A DNA stretch of 64,000 nucleotides. Origin: Lycium barbarum (taxonomy: Eukaryota > Streptophyta > Magnoliopsida > Solanales > Solanaceae). Position 1 is the first letter of the stretch; the number at the start of each line of letters is the position of its first letter. A model generated the notes under the pieces. That model was not told the origin of the DNA. It did not search any database and saw only the letters and a program-made list of their open reading frames with translations. The stretch is from assembly GCF_019175385.1 (NCBI RefSeq), contig NC_083337.1, positions 44,058,938-44,122,937 on the forward strand. The letters are read 5' to 3'. Positions 1-10,132 of the stretch are shown here, one piece after another. The translations under genes were made by a program, and so were the position numbers.

Positions 1-1476
1 AGCTCGGGGTTCATTATAGCCCTTCATAGGCAAATATAAGTATAATAGCCCGTAGGCACCTTTTGCATCATTTTTGATATCATTAACATTACTATTCTCA
101 TCGTTATCGTTACATCTACATTATGGACTTACTCGTCATACGAGGAACATAGTATAATCATAGTACATATCAAGGGTCGTGAGCTTATGAGCTCGGAATG
201 TCAACCATGTGAAGACAACATACTCATATGGAGGAATTAGGAATTTGGCCAAGAACCATGCCTTATGAAAGAAGGGTTAGCCTTACATACCTTTCCGTCG
301 AACTATTCTACACTTGCACGTTCCCTTCCAATGCTAGTGTTTATACCTTCATTAATATCATAACTATGGCCATTAGTCATTCACATTATCCACATTATCT
401 AGATTCCTCAATTTGCCTCTAATTCACCCACATTCATGATTATAACACCCATCTTCGTCCATTCGTCTAAAGTGTTTAGTTCATGATCTTAATACCATTT
501 ATAACACATTCATAACACAACACAACAACATTCATAACTCAATTCAAACTATTTCTCAAAATGTCACTATTCATCATTCATGACCTAGTTGACCACATTT
601 TCTACAATCCATGTATTTTAATTCTCCAATACCTTAAACATCTTGTAAAAATCATGAATCTTACCTTAGAAGTTGTAGGAACAAGCTTTGGTTGATAATA
701 CTCTTCTTTGACCAAAACCCTAGTTTTTCTCCATTTTGATTTCTTGACTTGGATGATCCTTGATGATTCCCTTATCCTTGATTCACTTGTCTTAATGTTA
801 TTGATTGCTTATAATCCTTGAAACTCATATAATAAATGTAGGGAGAAGTTCTAGAGAGAAGTGGTGTAATGTTGTAATGAAATAAAATAAGTCTTGATCC
901 TCATATTTAATGAATTGGAAAATCTTGGTTGGGTGAACAGTGGTCGTCCATGGAGGTTTACGGACCGTATTCCACTATACGGCTCGTCCTCCATGGGCGT
1001 ATTTAGCCATTTCCAGAACCATAAGCTGGGCTGCCTTCATGGTGGTTTACGACCATGGTTTACGGGTCGTAAATCACTTTACGGTCCGTCCACCAGGTCG
1101 TTTTTAACCATTTCCTCGGCTGGCAGAAAGTTGAAGTTTGGCATGCCAGTTTACGACCTGGCAGTTTACGGACCGTATACCAGTTTACGGTCCGTATTTG
1201 CACTTTACGACCACTGGCAGAAAGCTGAAGCTTTTGCATGGCAGTTTACGACTGCCAGTTTACGGACCGTATTGCACTTCACGGTCCGTATTTTGCAATA
1301 TACGACCACTGGGCAGTTTTGCCAACTTTCAATTTTTCTCATTTCTCGACTTTTCATTCTAATCATCCACATCCCTTTTCATACATTTCCCATGAAACAT
1401 TATACACTCGCTCTCCTCGCACACATCATTAGTTCATTTACTTGCGTACCAACGGGAAATTTTCCGAGGTGTAACA
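1..1476 (-). mobile_element. LTR fragment, gypsy family Y
   Basis: AT-rich, non-coding sequence ending in GAGGTGTAACA. That end matches the ends of the LTRs of the chromovirus at 10133-20065. On the element strand it would be the 5' LTR terminus (TGTTACACCTC). The other end lies outside the window. It abuts family X LTR sequence at 1477, which continues in register with a full X LTR at 60014-63083, so the Y LTR appears to have inserted into an X LTR. Open frames here (for example 894-1481) are chance frames through palindromic repeats. Confidence 0.65.
942..1312. repeat. Palindrome cluster (TACGGNCCGTA type) in Y LTR
   Basis: About ten full or half copies of a dyad built on TTTACGGACCGTAT / TACGGTCCGTA lie in 370 bp. 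They are separated by short spacers such as CCACTGGCAG and CATGGCAG. The cluster sits roughly 170-530 bp from the LTR end at 1476. Related clusters occur at the same relative place in other LTRs of this window. Confidence 0.8.
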
Positions 1477-3042
1477 GTTAGATTCTCGAGGATGGTGTAT
1501 TTACAGGGGAAATGCTGCCGAAAATTTGGTAGATAAAGTGTTAGTTAGGATGAGATTCTTGGATATCTATAGCTAATGTTTGTATTCATTAACATTGTTA
1601 TAGATTTTGGGAAGGCCAAGAGTTAAGTTGGATTGACTAAGGAAGCAGACAAGGTATGTTAAGGCTCGTCCCTTTCTTTCAAAGGCATGATCCCGATGTT
1701 ATGATTCCATAATTATTTCCATATTTTCCTTGTTTTCAAAAGTTAGATGTTTATGATTTCAAGGCATGATTCTTTTCCCGATAACCTGTCAATGTTTTCC
1801 AAAAATGTCCGTATTTTTCCAAAACAAAGGTTTATGGTATTGTAAGCTTTTATGACAATAACGATGGATATGTTTTACAACGACATTGATGATGTCGAGG
1901 ATAAGAATATTTCTATGATGGCTATGATAAGAATGGTTTCATGTTTGAAAGGTACTTGATGTGATCATTGCTTGATTTTCCAAAAATGGCTTCTGAAAAG
2001 TTCGTAGAAAGTTCTGTACTTCAAACGCCCATAACTTTTTCATACTAACTCGGATTAACTCAAAACATGGTTATGATCTTATTCTATGTCCTCTTAACGC
2101 TGTTATTCGTTGCTAGTCTCATCTTATGGTAATCGTTCCTTCAAGGTGAGACAAAGTCATGATGATTGTTCCATAATATATTCGGAGGTTACCGACCTTA
2201 CGTCACTCCGATAGATACATGACTTTCCTTGGGCTCTCATGCATGCTTTATAATTAAGTATGCATTTTAATAACACCGTGCCTACATGGTCGGGCAGACA
2301 CACCACTGCAGTGGGCAGATTATGATTACCCCGGACGCGGGCTAATGATGATTACACCGTGCCTAAATGGTCGGGCAGCATTACACCGTACCTATATGGT
2401 CGGGCAGTTTACTTGCAAATATTTATATGTTTTTCGAAAGAAAGCTAGCATGCATGGTATCCGCCTTAAGAGGCCCTCATATGTACAGGTTACTCTTTTA
2501 TCTTATGATACGCTCTATATTTCCCTTCAGCTATTATTCATACATTACATCCCTTATTATGTTACTATTCATGCCTTACATACTCAGTACATTGCTCGTA
2601 CTGACCCCCTTTCTTCAGGGGCTGCGTTTCATGCCGCGCAGGTACACCCAGATGAGCTGAAGCTATTATAGAAGATGTTCTAGCGGAGTTGGCAAGCTCC
2701 ACTTGTCCCTGGAGTGCTGCCGAGTCAGAGTATGTGTGCTATGATGTCCGATTAATGTTAGAGACTTTGCAGACAGAGTCGTAGAAGTAGTATGTCAGTA
2801 TTGAAAGCGGCTTCACCAGCCGATGTGTCTATATATATTATGGTACAGATTCCACATGACCACAGATTTTGTTTGATTTGAGAACGACAAAATAAAGATC
2901 CTGAAAGCTTAACTATGTTTTTCATTTCTTATTGATGTAAGAGTCTAAAGAGATTAAGTATGTAATAAGAGTCAGCGGGTTCGCTCGGCTCTGAATATGG
3001 GGTCAGGTGCCCATCACACCCTAGTAAGATCGGGGTGTGATA
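1477..3042 (+). mobile_element. LTR fragment, gypsy family X
   Basis: The sequence from 1477 (GTTAGATTCTCGAGGATGG) matches the reverse complement of the X LTR near 61600-61640. The end at about 3000-3042 (CAGGTGCCCATCACACCCTAG, then GGGTGTGATA) matches the X LTR start at 60014. The plus orientation is therefore opposite to the X element at the right edge. The 5' part is displaced by the Y LTR. No primer-binding site follows 3042, so this is a solo or 3' LTR remnant. Confidence 0.7.
2268..2410. repeat. Short tandem array in X LTR
   Basis: Three copies of a unit with core ACACCGTGCCTAxATGGTCGGGCAG, broken in the middle by a CCGGACGCGGG spacer. Reverse-complement relatives of this unit form arrays in the chromovirus LTRs at 10700-10870 and 18300-18460. 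Confidence 0.65.
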
Positions 3043-3257
3043 GTGGGCCCCACTTAGCTTACAGCAACGAGGGCTTTTCAGCAAATGACATATGAACAAA
3101 TTCAACCCATATGGTCTCCAAATGTCATATGTATACCATTATTACACTCTTATAATATAACCTTTCTCCTTAATCCTCGCATAACTTTGCTCTTCCTCAG
3201 GCCCATACTAAGCTGGCTACGACCTTGGTAGCGTGAAATTTTTCCAAGGTGTAATAG
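3043..3257 (-). mobile_element. LTR terminal fragment, Y-like
   Basis: A short non-coding piece ending in TTTTTCCAAGGTGTAATA, a degenerate version of the Y LTR end (GAGGTGTAACA). It lies between the X LTR and a Z-like fragment. No gene is visible. The assignment rests on this short terminal match. Confidence 0.35.
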
Positions 3258-4107
3258 GAACTATCCTCGTACCATGAGCCCATAATCTAGGTCACATATG
3301 TGCCTTTTCATACCTCTTACATAACAATTTTCAATGGCAAAGACACCGTTTTTATAGAACCCTAGGTCTCAATTACTTAGTTTATTATTCTAAATGTTCA
3401 ATTTACGACAAATAGCAACTAATCAATCTATTTAAATGATAAATATACGTTAACAGTCCCAACCCATCAAGTTTAGAAGGTTTATTGATATTCTAGGGTT
3501 CCTACTTCACTTTCACCATTAAAGACTCATAAAGATGATTACAATAACTGAGGGAATGGAATCGTAGAATGGAAAGCAAAGAGACTTACCTCTTAAGGTT
3601 AACTTGCCCTAGCTTGAAAATCCTCTCTAGGTGCTTTTTGGGAAGTGTGTTGGTGTGTCGTGAGTGAAAATATAAAACTAAGGCATTAAAAACGTGATTC
3701 TGCCTTCCCGTCGACAGCTGCGGCGGTCAATACGCCGCTGCAGCGGTCCCGCTATAGCTACCAAGCCACCACTATAGCGGACCCAAGATAAATTTTCTCA
3801 CCGCTATAGCGGCACCGCCGTAGCGGCCAATGGCCCACCACAGCTGCCCCAAGAGAAAGTGCACCAGTCAGCCCACCGCTGCAGCGGTACGGCTTCAGCG
3901 GTAATCCCACCAACACAGTGGTGTATTTTGGGCAGTAAGCTCGATTTTTTGTCCAGTTTTCCCCCTATCACCCACATTTCATCCAAGGCCTCAAAAACAC
4001 AACACAAAATATGCATACATACAAAAAGTCGCCCTACGAATCCACCCGTGGCCTCAGAATTCCTAATGGAGTCCTAAATTCCCATAACGACCGGAAGGGA
4101 CGCTACA
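3258..4107 (-). mobile_element. LTR fragment, family Z-like
   Basis: The right end, CATAACGACCGG then GACGCTACA, resembles the ends of the Z LTRs at 25720 and 26953 (GTCGTTACA). A cluster of CCGCTATAGCGG palindromes lies upstream, as in Z. The left boundary is uncertain. Small frames such as 3804-4016 run through the palindromes and are not treated as genes. Confidence 0.5.
3712..3905. repeat. Palindrome cluster (CCGCTRYAGCGG type)
   Basis: Several full and half copies of a GC-rich dyad. CCGCTATAGCGG is at 3801-3812. ACCGCTGCAGCGGT at 3875-3888 is a perfect 14-bp palindrome. Degenerate copies lie between them. The same type of cluster is in the Z LTRs at 25078-25240 and 26336-26470. Confidence 0.8.
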
Positions 4108-4892
4108 AATGAGCTTTGGATCAAGTTACCAACTTGTATGAAAACCCTAGCTTCAATACCAAAGAAATTCTTGAAGTCTGCTTACCCTAGTGAGTCTTCC
4201 AACGCATGGATATCTTGATTCTTGTCATTTGATCTTTGATTTCTCTTGGGTTTGGTCCAATATATGTATGAGAAGGTTCTAGAGCTCTCAAGGGTATGGG
4301 AGAAGTGGAAAAATGAAAAATAAGAACAAGGTTCATCTATTTATATCAAAATAACAAAGCTGCCCAACCAAGTTATACGGACACTTATACGGTCCGTATA
4401 ACTTTATACGGTCCGTATAACTGGTCGTATAATCCCACCTGGGATTGACCCTTCTCTGTAATGTTATACTGACCATTATACGGACCGTATAAAGTTATAC
4501 AGACCGTATAAATTTATACAGACCGTATAAGTGGTCGTATAACTCATTTTTTCCGAACTTGCTCTCCTCGATTCGTTCAACCTCCAATCCTTATGGAACC
4601 ATATTAACACTTACATAACACTTCATTAGCCATAAAAGAGGCCCCCTGGCCGCTCCTCAAGACATTACTAACTAAATATCAGCTCAATTATAGCGAAAAC
4701 CTTTCCAAACATGACTTACATTTCACTTCCTTCAACGAACTTAGTTTCACATATTCATATGACTTCAAAATCTTATGGTATGCATTTTAAGCTATCTAAT
4801 ACTCTCCTTATTCCCGTAAGGACTTCATATTCACCTTAAGCTCGCATTAGTCTACTCACAATGTAACAATCCGAAATCTCAGAGGTGTAACA
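4108..4892 (-). mobile_element. LTR terminal half, family Y
   Basis: Similar in layout and wording to the ends of the chromovirus LTRs at 11810-12547 and 19410-20065: an AAACCCTAGCTTCAAT stretch, a palindrome cluster, then GAGGTGTAACA at the end. It directly abuts a truncated copia LTR. The left part of this LTR is replaced by Z-like sequence. Confidence 0.65.
4372..4542. repeat. Palindrome cluster (TTATACGGWCCGTATAA)
   Basis: Three perfect 17-bp palindromes of the form TTATACGGWCCGTATAA are at 4385-4401, 4404-4420 and 4476-4492, with two one-mismatch copies just after. Half sites (TTATACGGAC and GGTCGTATAA) flank each group. The cluster is 350-520 bp from the LTR terminus at 4892. Confidence 0.9.
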
Positions 4893-5698
4893 TATAATAA
4901 CTAGGATTTGTAGAATTATGGAAATAATTGAGCGGTCAAGTATGAAAGATTCCTTTCCATATTTGTAACGATTAGTAAGCCTTCTACAAATATTAGAAGT
5001 TGACTCAGCAAGGCAACAATACATATACTACACAAACCTACGTGCGTGCCATTGACCGACTAGAAAAGGGTTTTGTGTTAATCGACTTGCAGAGCATAAA
5101 TGTTATAAATACCCAGTTCTTTCCAAGAAGAAGTTTGTGCACAAACGAAGAGAGAGTTCAGAATATTGTGTTGTCAAAAGATATATCCAGCATATTCAAG
5201 AATTCGAGGTTACGTCCCTAGTACACAGAGAAGGATCGATGGGGCTGTTTTACTGAATAATGTTTCCCAATTTTGAAGTCTACATTTGTGTATTAGGTTT
5301 GTGTTATCGAGTTGTACCTTTATCATCTTATTTAGAAGCATTAAAGTAGATACAAATAATTGTAACTCAAAGTAGGAAGTTTAATACTTGGATAGCTTGC
5401 CAGTCAAAGTCTGGGTAGCAAGGCTGGGGTTTATGGGTTAGATTATAGAGATTGTAATTTATAACTAGCAGTTGGCTCTTGTTGTAGTGAATTGTTGGGA
5501 AATCTTACTAGTTTGTAGGTTGCGGTATTTATTACCTTTTTAGTCGGGTGGTTTCCGCGTAAAAATATTATTGCCTTTACCTTCCTGTTGATTTTTATTC
5601 CACAAACTCATTCATAGAACAGGTTAGGTAACGTGTTTTGTCCATAGGCGAAAATTAAGTATACATTAGGATAAATAAGTAGGTCGTGTAATCTAACA
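4893..5698 (+). repeat. Truncated 5' LTR of copia-type element
   Basis: Aligns with 9336-10108 of the 3' LTR over its whole length. Shared stretches include AGTATGAAAGATTCCTTTCC and AAAGATATATCCAGCATATT. Roughly the first 1.15 kb of the LTR is missing; a Y LTR end lies directly at the break. It ends AATCTAACA just before the PBS. The short frames at 4836-5221 are LTR sequence. Confidence 0.8.
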
Positions 5699-5700
5699 AG

Positions 5701-5715
5701 TGATATCAGAGCAGG
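5701..5715 (+). other. Primer-binding site, tRNA-iMet type
   Basis: TGATATCAGAGCAGG lies two bases after the LTR end. It differs by one base from the usual plant initiator-Met PBS, TGGTATCAGAGCAGG. Confidence 0.75.
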
Positions 5716-5737
5716 TTCTCCTCTAAAGGCTAACCCC

Positions 5738-6499
5738 TTGGAGAAGATCATGATGAGGGATATACTACCTACAGGACAATGCAAAGGCGAGTCAATCTTC
5801 AGGCCTCCACTGTTCAAAAGCGAGCACTTTGTCGTATGGACAAATAAGATACAAGACTACTTAATGGGTATGGACTACAATATATGGATATCACTTCAGA
5901 AGGACCGTTCATACCTAAGAAGACCCTGCATGATGGAACCCAACGGCCCAAGACGAGAGGAGAATTCAGTAACTGAAGATGTGGCAATGATGGAGCCAAA
6001 CGTGAGAGCATTCAACATTCTACAATATAGCCTGGGAAAAGAACAGTGCAATATAATCTCAGGATGCTCAAAAGCAAAGAAAATTTGGGACTTGCTTGCA
6101 CAGACACATGGGCAGATAACTCGAGAAAAGAAACTCAGACTGAATATACTCATGAGGAGCTATGAATTATTTGCCTTGGAAGAAAAGGAGTCAATTATAG
6201 ATATGTTTGATAGATTTGTTAATATCACTAGACATCTCACTGCACTTGGTAAGACCTTTACCAACGAAGACTTAGTCACGAAGATTCTAAGAAGTCTTCC
6301 TCCTCCATGGGATCCTAAAGTTTTGGCCATCAAACAAGTCCGTAAAATAAACACCATGCGAATAGAGGATCTGTATGTCAACATACTAACGCATGAAGCA
6401 AAAGATGATCCCTTGAAATCAAGAACCATGCTGGCGCATACATATAGAGACAAGGAGAGACTAGAGGTACAGGCATACTGGAAAGGTATAGACACGTGA
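5738..6499 (+). CDS. Copia-type Gag polyprotein (UBN2-like)
   Basis: A 253-residue open frame beginning 40 bp after the 5' LTR. Residues about 15-60 hold the gag motif pattern around FKSEHFVVWTNKIQDYLMG. Residues about 80-215 match the helical gag-polypeptide/UBN2 region of copia elements (AKKIWDLL, LRSLPPPWDPK). Gag would form the cytoplasmic particle that packages element RNA. It stops at TGA before any clear zinc knuckle; a C-X2-C...H remnant lies just beyond, near 6548-6600, out of the intact frame. The minus-strand frames over the same bases are shadows. The family assignment is firm; whether it is still expressed is unknown. Confidence 0.75.
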   Translation: MEKIMMRDILPTGQCKGESIFRPPLFKSEHFVVWTNKIQDYLMGMDYNIWISLQKDRSYLRRPCMMEPNGPRREENSVTEDVAMMEPNVRAFNILQYSLGKEQCNIISGCSKAKKIWDLLAQTHGQITREKKLRLNILMRSYELFALEEKESIIDMFDRFVNITRHLTALGKTFTNEDLVTKILRSLPPPWDPKVLAIKQVRKINTMRIEDLYVNILTHEAKDDPLKSRTMLAHTYRDKERLEVQAYWKGIDT

Positions 6500-8170
6500 T
6501 ACAAGAGAGTAAGGTAGACAATTTTACTCACAATGATCAACACAAAGGATGTTCAGTCTGTGGAAAATCAAAATCCAAGATTGAAAATCATTACACATGG
6601 AAATCAAAATGAAAGGAGTCCATGACAATAATATCGAGATCAAGGCCCAAGAAAGAACTGGTGTAAGATGTTGCAAGGCTCTCATAGCCATTGAAGATTC
6701 AGACTCTGGAGTTGAGAAGGATATTTAGGAAGGTACATTTGATCTTAGAAGGCTTGATGAGATTCTTAAAGACAAGCTCATGACACTGGTAATAAAGTTA
6801 AGTGAGGAGTGTCGAAACATGATTAGTGAAAGAGCTGAGCTATTTTGGACCATTGTCAGCTAACAAAGTGGTCTTTGAGAGTAAAGAAGAGAAAAAATAA
6901 AACAAAAAGGAAAAATTGCTCACGGAAGGAACAAATTTCTCAACTTGGTTCAACCATCATAGCTTTCCAATCTGAGGCTCTAAAGATGACCGTTGATGTC
7001 GAACCCATTTTGAGAGGAACAAAGCTGGAACCTATTGAAACGAATATGGAGGAGATAAACAGAAAGAAAAAATACTCAACTAAGAAAGGCAAAAGGAAGG
7101 GACACAAGCCAGGCAAGGGTCAAAAGACCAACCTATGATAATATATGAAGGGAAAAATGACAGAAAGAAAGCAAAATAACGACATATGAAAACGCTTGCT
7201 TGGTATCTCACAACATGATTAAATCATAAATTCTATTCACTCTCATGATAAAAAAAAAGGGGGAAGGATGAAGTCAAGGAATCACTTGGGGCTAACTATG
7301 AGGGGGAATAAACGCTGAAGAAGATCAGATTCACAAAGGTTGAAGAAAGAGCAAGGATAACTACGGAGAAGAAGAGAAAAGAGGAGAGATCCTATCCATA
7401 AGAAAAGGCCTAAAAGAGATGAGCATATTCAAAATGGAAAATACTCAGGTAACCAAGAAGCATGTCGAAGAACTTGCTCCATCAAACAGAAGGAGGACAG
7501 TTAACTGGAACAAATAAGTCAACCTGATCTAGTGAAGTAATAAACTGATCAAATACCCACTAGAACATCAACAATGAAGGACATCATAGGACTAGAATAT
7601 GTCAGGGAAGATGTGTCTCAAAACGAATGATAAACAATCCAAAAAGAAATTGCAAGTGAATTGAGTGATGCTCATACTCTGGGGAAGATTTGAAAAAACC
7701 CAATAATAGTCTAACCTGTGCCAATATAAGATTACCCAGCATCCCTAACCCAACAGATCTAGATAAAGGAGAAAAATAAGAGGATGTACAATCGAAATAG
7801 GATTTTGGTCTTCTTTAATGAAGTAAAGTGAAACCTGAAAAAATTAGAGATACCAAAGGTACCTATATAGATTATCAACTATTCTTGGTGTTCAAATCCA
7901 CCTACACAGTCAAATCATGTGCAGTCAATGGTCTGTATGGCATAGTATACTCAACGGTGAATATGTACTCAGGATGTTATCTGAATAGTTGCTAAGATTT
8001 TACTGATCGCTGCAAGGTTGATGAAAACATTACTGATCCCTTGCTAAGAAAACATTTTAATGATGCCAAAAGGGGAAAGATTAGGATTAGTATGATTAGT
8101 ACTACGCTGTGTAGTATGATCAGTACTACACAGTGAGTTTATAATGCTTAAACATCAGAGTTTGTCATCA
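6500..8170 (+). other. Decayed internal region of copia-type element
   Basis: A-rich, mostly closed in all frames. A lysine-rich 97-residue frame at 6845-7138 may be a leftover of the Gag C-terminal region, but has no motif I recognise. No RT (YxDD) or integrase signature is visible. Near 8101-8140 a short phrase around GATTAGTACTACGC/CAGTACTACACAG is repeated. Confidence 0.5.
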
Positions 8171-8187
8171 TCAAAAAAGGGGGAATT
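8171..8187 (+). other. Polypurine tract of copia-type element
   Basis: TCAAAAAAGGGGGAATTT lies immediately before TGTTGG at 8188, as expected for plus-strand priming next to the 3' LTR. Confidence 0.75.
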
Positions 8188-10108
8188 TGTTGGCATAAAG
8201 CCATGTGTGAAGTTTTTATGATTGACAAAGTAAAGACTCGCAACTAGTAAATTTCCTGACAGACCGAAGATACTTCAGAGAAGAGAAAAATATGAACCAG
8301 GTTCACAAACACATCAGACACCAACTAAACTAAGGGGAATGAAATGAATGCAAAGATAAGTGTCAATGATGATGAAATATGAATGATGAGAATTGACCTA
8401 ACGAAAGTTCAGAGTAGAAAGCAATGATGTAATGATCTATGAGAAAGAGATATAATGGTTGGAATAGGTCCATAGACATGTTCCATTACACAACAGCAGA
8501 GATAGATGCAAGTACATGAACACATATAGTACAAATATGTGATATAAAGAATGCAGACTCAAACATGTGGAGCAAAGAAGATGGAATGATGAGTGCATAG
8601 GTGAATGGAACTAGTCAAAATACATGTGCCAGATATAGACAAGCATAGTCCAAGTGGAGAGAATGAAGTGGAATGGTCACAGAGATGTTCAGTATATATC
8701 ATGAAAGTATTCATGAACGTAACAACAGAACAAGGTAGCAAAGGGAGAGAGGATGAGGAGATAAGACGACTCAGTAGAAGAAGTAGTTCAATGAAAAGAT
8801 AGAACAAGTGTACAAAACATATTATACACAAAGGCGTCATGGAGTACAGTGGAGGAATGATCACAGATCCTTAGGTGCAGTAGATGAATGACCTATTAGC
8901 AGAAGTGAAGTGATTCAGACTAAGAAGACGATGTTCGAAAGGAAGAAATTATTCAGCTAAAGAGTTTGCAGACAAAGAATGTGAATCAGGTTAATAGAAG
9001 AACCAGGTCTGCAAACATGTTCCATCACAGAGCAAGAACAAAATCAAAAGTCAAAAGGTGAGTCAAGGTTGAAGACATGATTTATTCGAGCAATGAATAA
9101 TTGCATGTGAAAAAGACAGACACAGAGCTACACATGATCAATGAAACAAGTTTCCCAACATGTTCCATTATCCGTATAAAAAGCATACGCAAGAATGAGT
9201 CAGAAGTATAAATATGAAAGGGATGATGAAACAGGTATAAGAACATGTTCCATCTAAGACAGTGCAGAGATTCAGAGCCAGACGAACTAGGTGGATGAAA
9301 CAGGTTCGTGAACATGTTCCAAGGAAAGTTCTAAAGCAACTAGGATTTGCAGAATTATGGAAAGAACTGGGCGGTCAAGTATGAAAGATTCCTTTCCATA
9401 TTTGTAGGGATTAGTAATCCTTCTACATATATTAGAAGCTGACTCAACAAGGAAAGAATCCAAATACTACACAAACATACGTGCATGTCATTGATGGACT
9501 AAGAAGGGGTTTTGTGTTAACTGACCGGCGGAGCATCAATGTTATAACTACCCAGGTCTTTCCAAGAAGAAGTTTGCACACCAACAAAGAGAGAGTTCAG
9601 AATATTGTGTTGTCAAAAGATATATCCAGCATATTCAAGAATTCGGGGTTGTGTTCCTAGTACACAGAGAAGGATCGATGGAGTTGTTTTACTGAATAAT
9701 GTTTCCCAATTTTGAAGTCTACATTTGTGTATCAGGTTTGTGTTATCGAATTGAATCTTATCAGCTTATTAAGAATCATTAAAGTAGATATAAACAATTG
9801 TAATTCACAGTAGGAAGTTTACTACTTGGGGATAGCTTCCTAGTCAAAGGCTGGGTAGCAAGGCTTGGGTTTAAGGGTTAGATTACAAAGGTTGTAATTT
9901 TTAACTCGCAGTTGGCTCTTGTTTGTAGGTTGCGGTTTTTATTACCTTTTTAGCCGGGTGGTTTCCACATAAAAATATTGTGTCCTTTACCTTCCTGTTG
10001 ATTTTTATTCCGCAAACACGTTCATAGAACAGGTTAGGTGACGTGTTTTTTCCATAAGAAAAAATTAAGTATACATTAGGATAGACAAGCAAGTCGTTCA
10101 ATCTAACA
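8188..10108 (+). repeat. 3' LTR of copia-type element (1921 bp)
   Basis: Begins TGTTGGCATAAAGCC after the purine tract and ends GTTCAATCTAACA. The terminal 770 bp are repeated in the 5' LTR. Phrases such as AACATGTTCCAT recur near 8480, 9016, 9155, 9245 and 9310, forming a loose internal repeat. Frames at 8559-8864 and 9082-9315 are not genes. Confidence 0.8.
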
Positions 10109-10132
10109 TCTCATAATTTTCAGCCATATCAT
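10109..10132. other. Short spacer between two elements
   Basis: Twenty-four bases between the copia LTR end and the chromovirus LTR. The last five (ATCAT) resemble ATCAC after the chromovirus at 20066-20070, so they are probably one side of its target duplication. Confidence 0.6.

Larger units (their letters stand above)
4893..10108 (+). mobile_element. Non-autonomous Ty1/copia-type LTR element
   Basis: Parts in order: truncated 5' LTR (to 5698), an initiator-Met-type PBS, a gag-like gene, about 1.7 kb of A-rich decayed sequence, a purine tract, and a 1.9-kb 3' LTR starting TGTTGG and ending CTAACA. The two LTRs align over their last roughly 770-800 bp. No protease, integrase or RT motif was recognised, so movement would need enzymes from a relative. 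Confidence 0.75.

Noticed and set aside
894..1481. 195-residue open frame
   Set aside because: Runs through palindromic LTR repeats, is of low complexity and matches no family.
3804..4077. Overlapping frames on both strands near 3.8-4.1 kb
   Set aside because: They follow the CCGCTATAGCGG palindromes and show no protein pattern.
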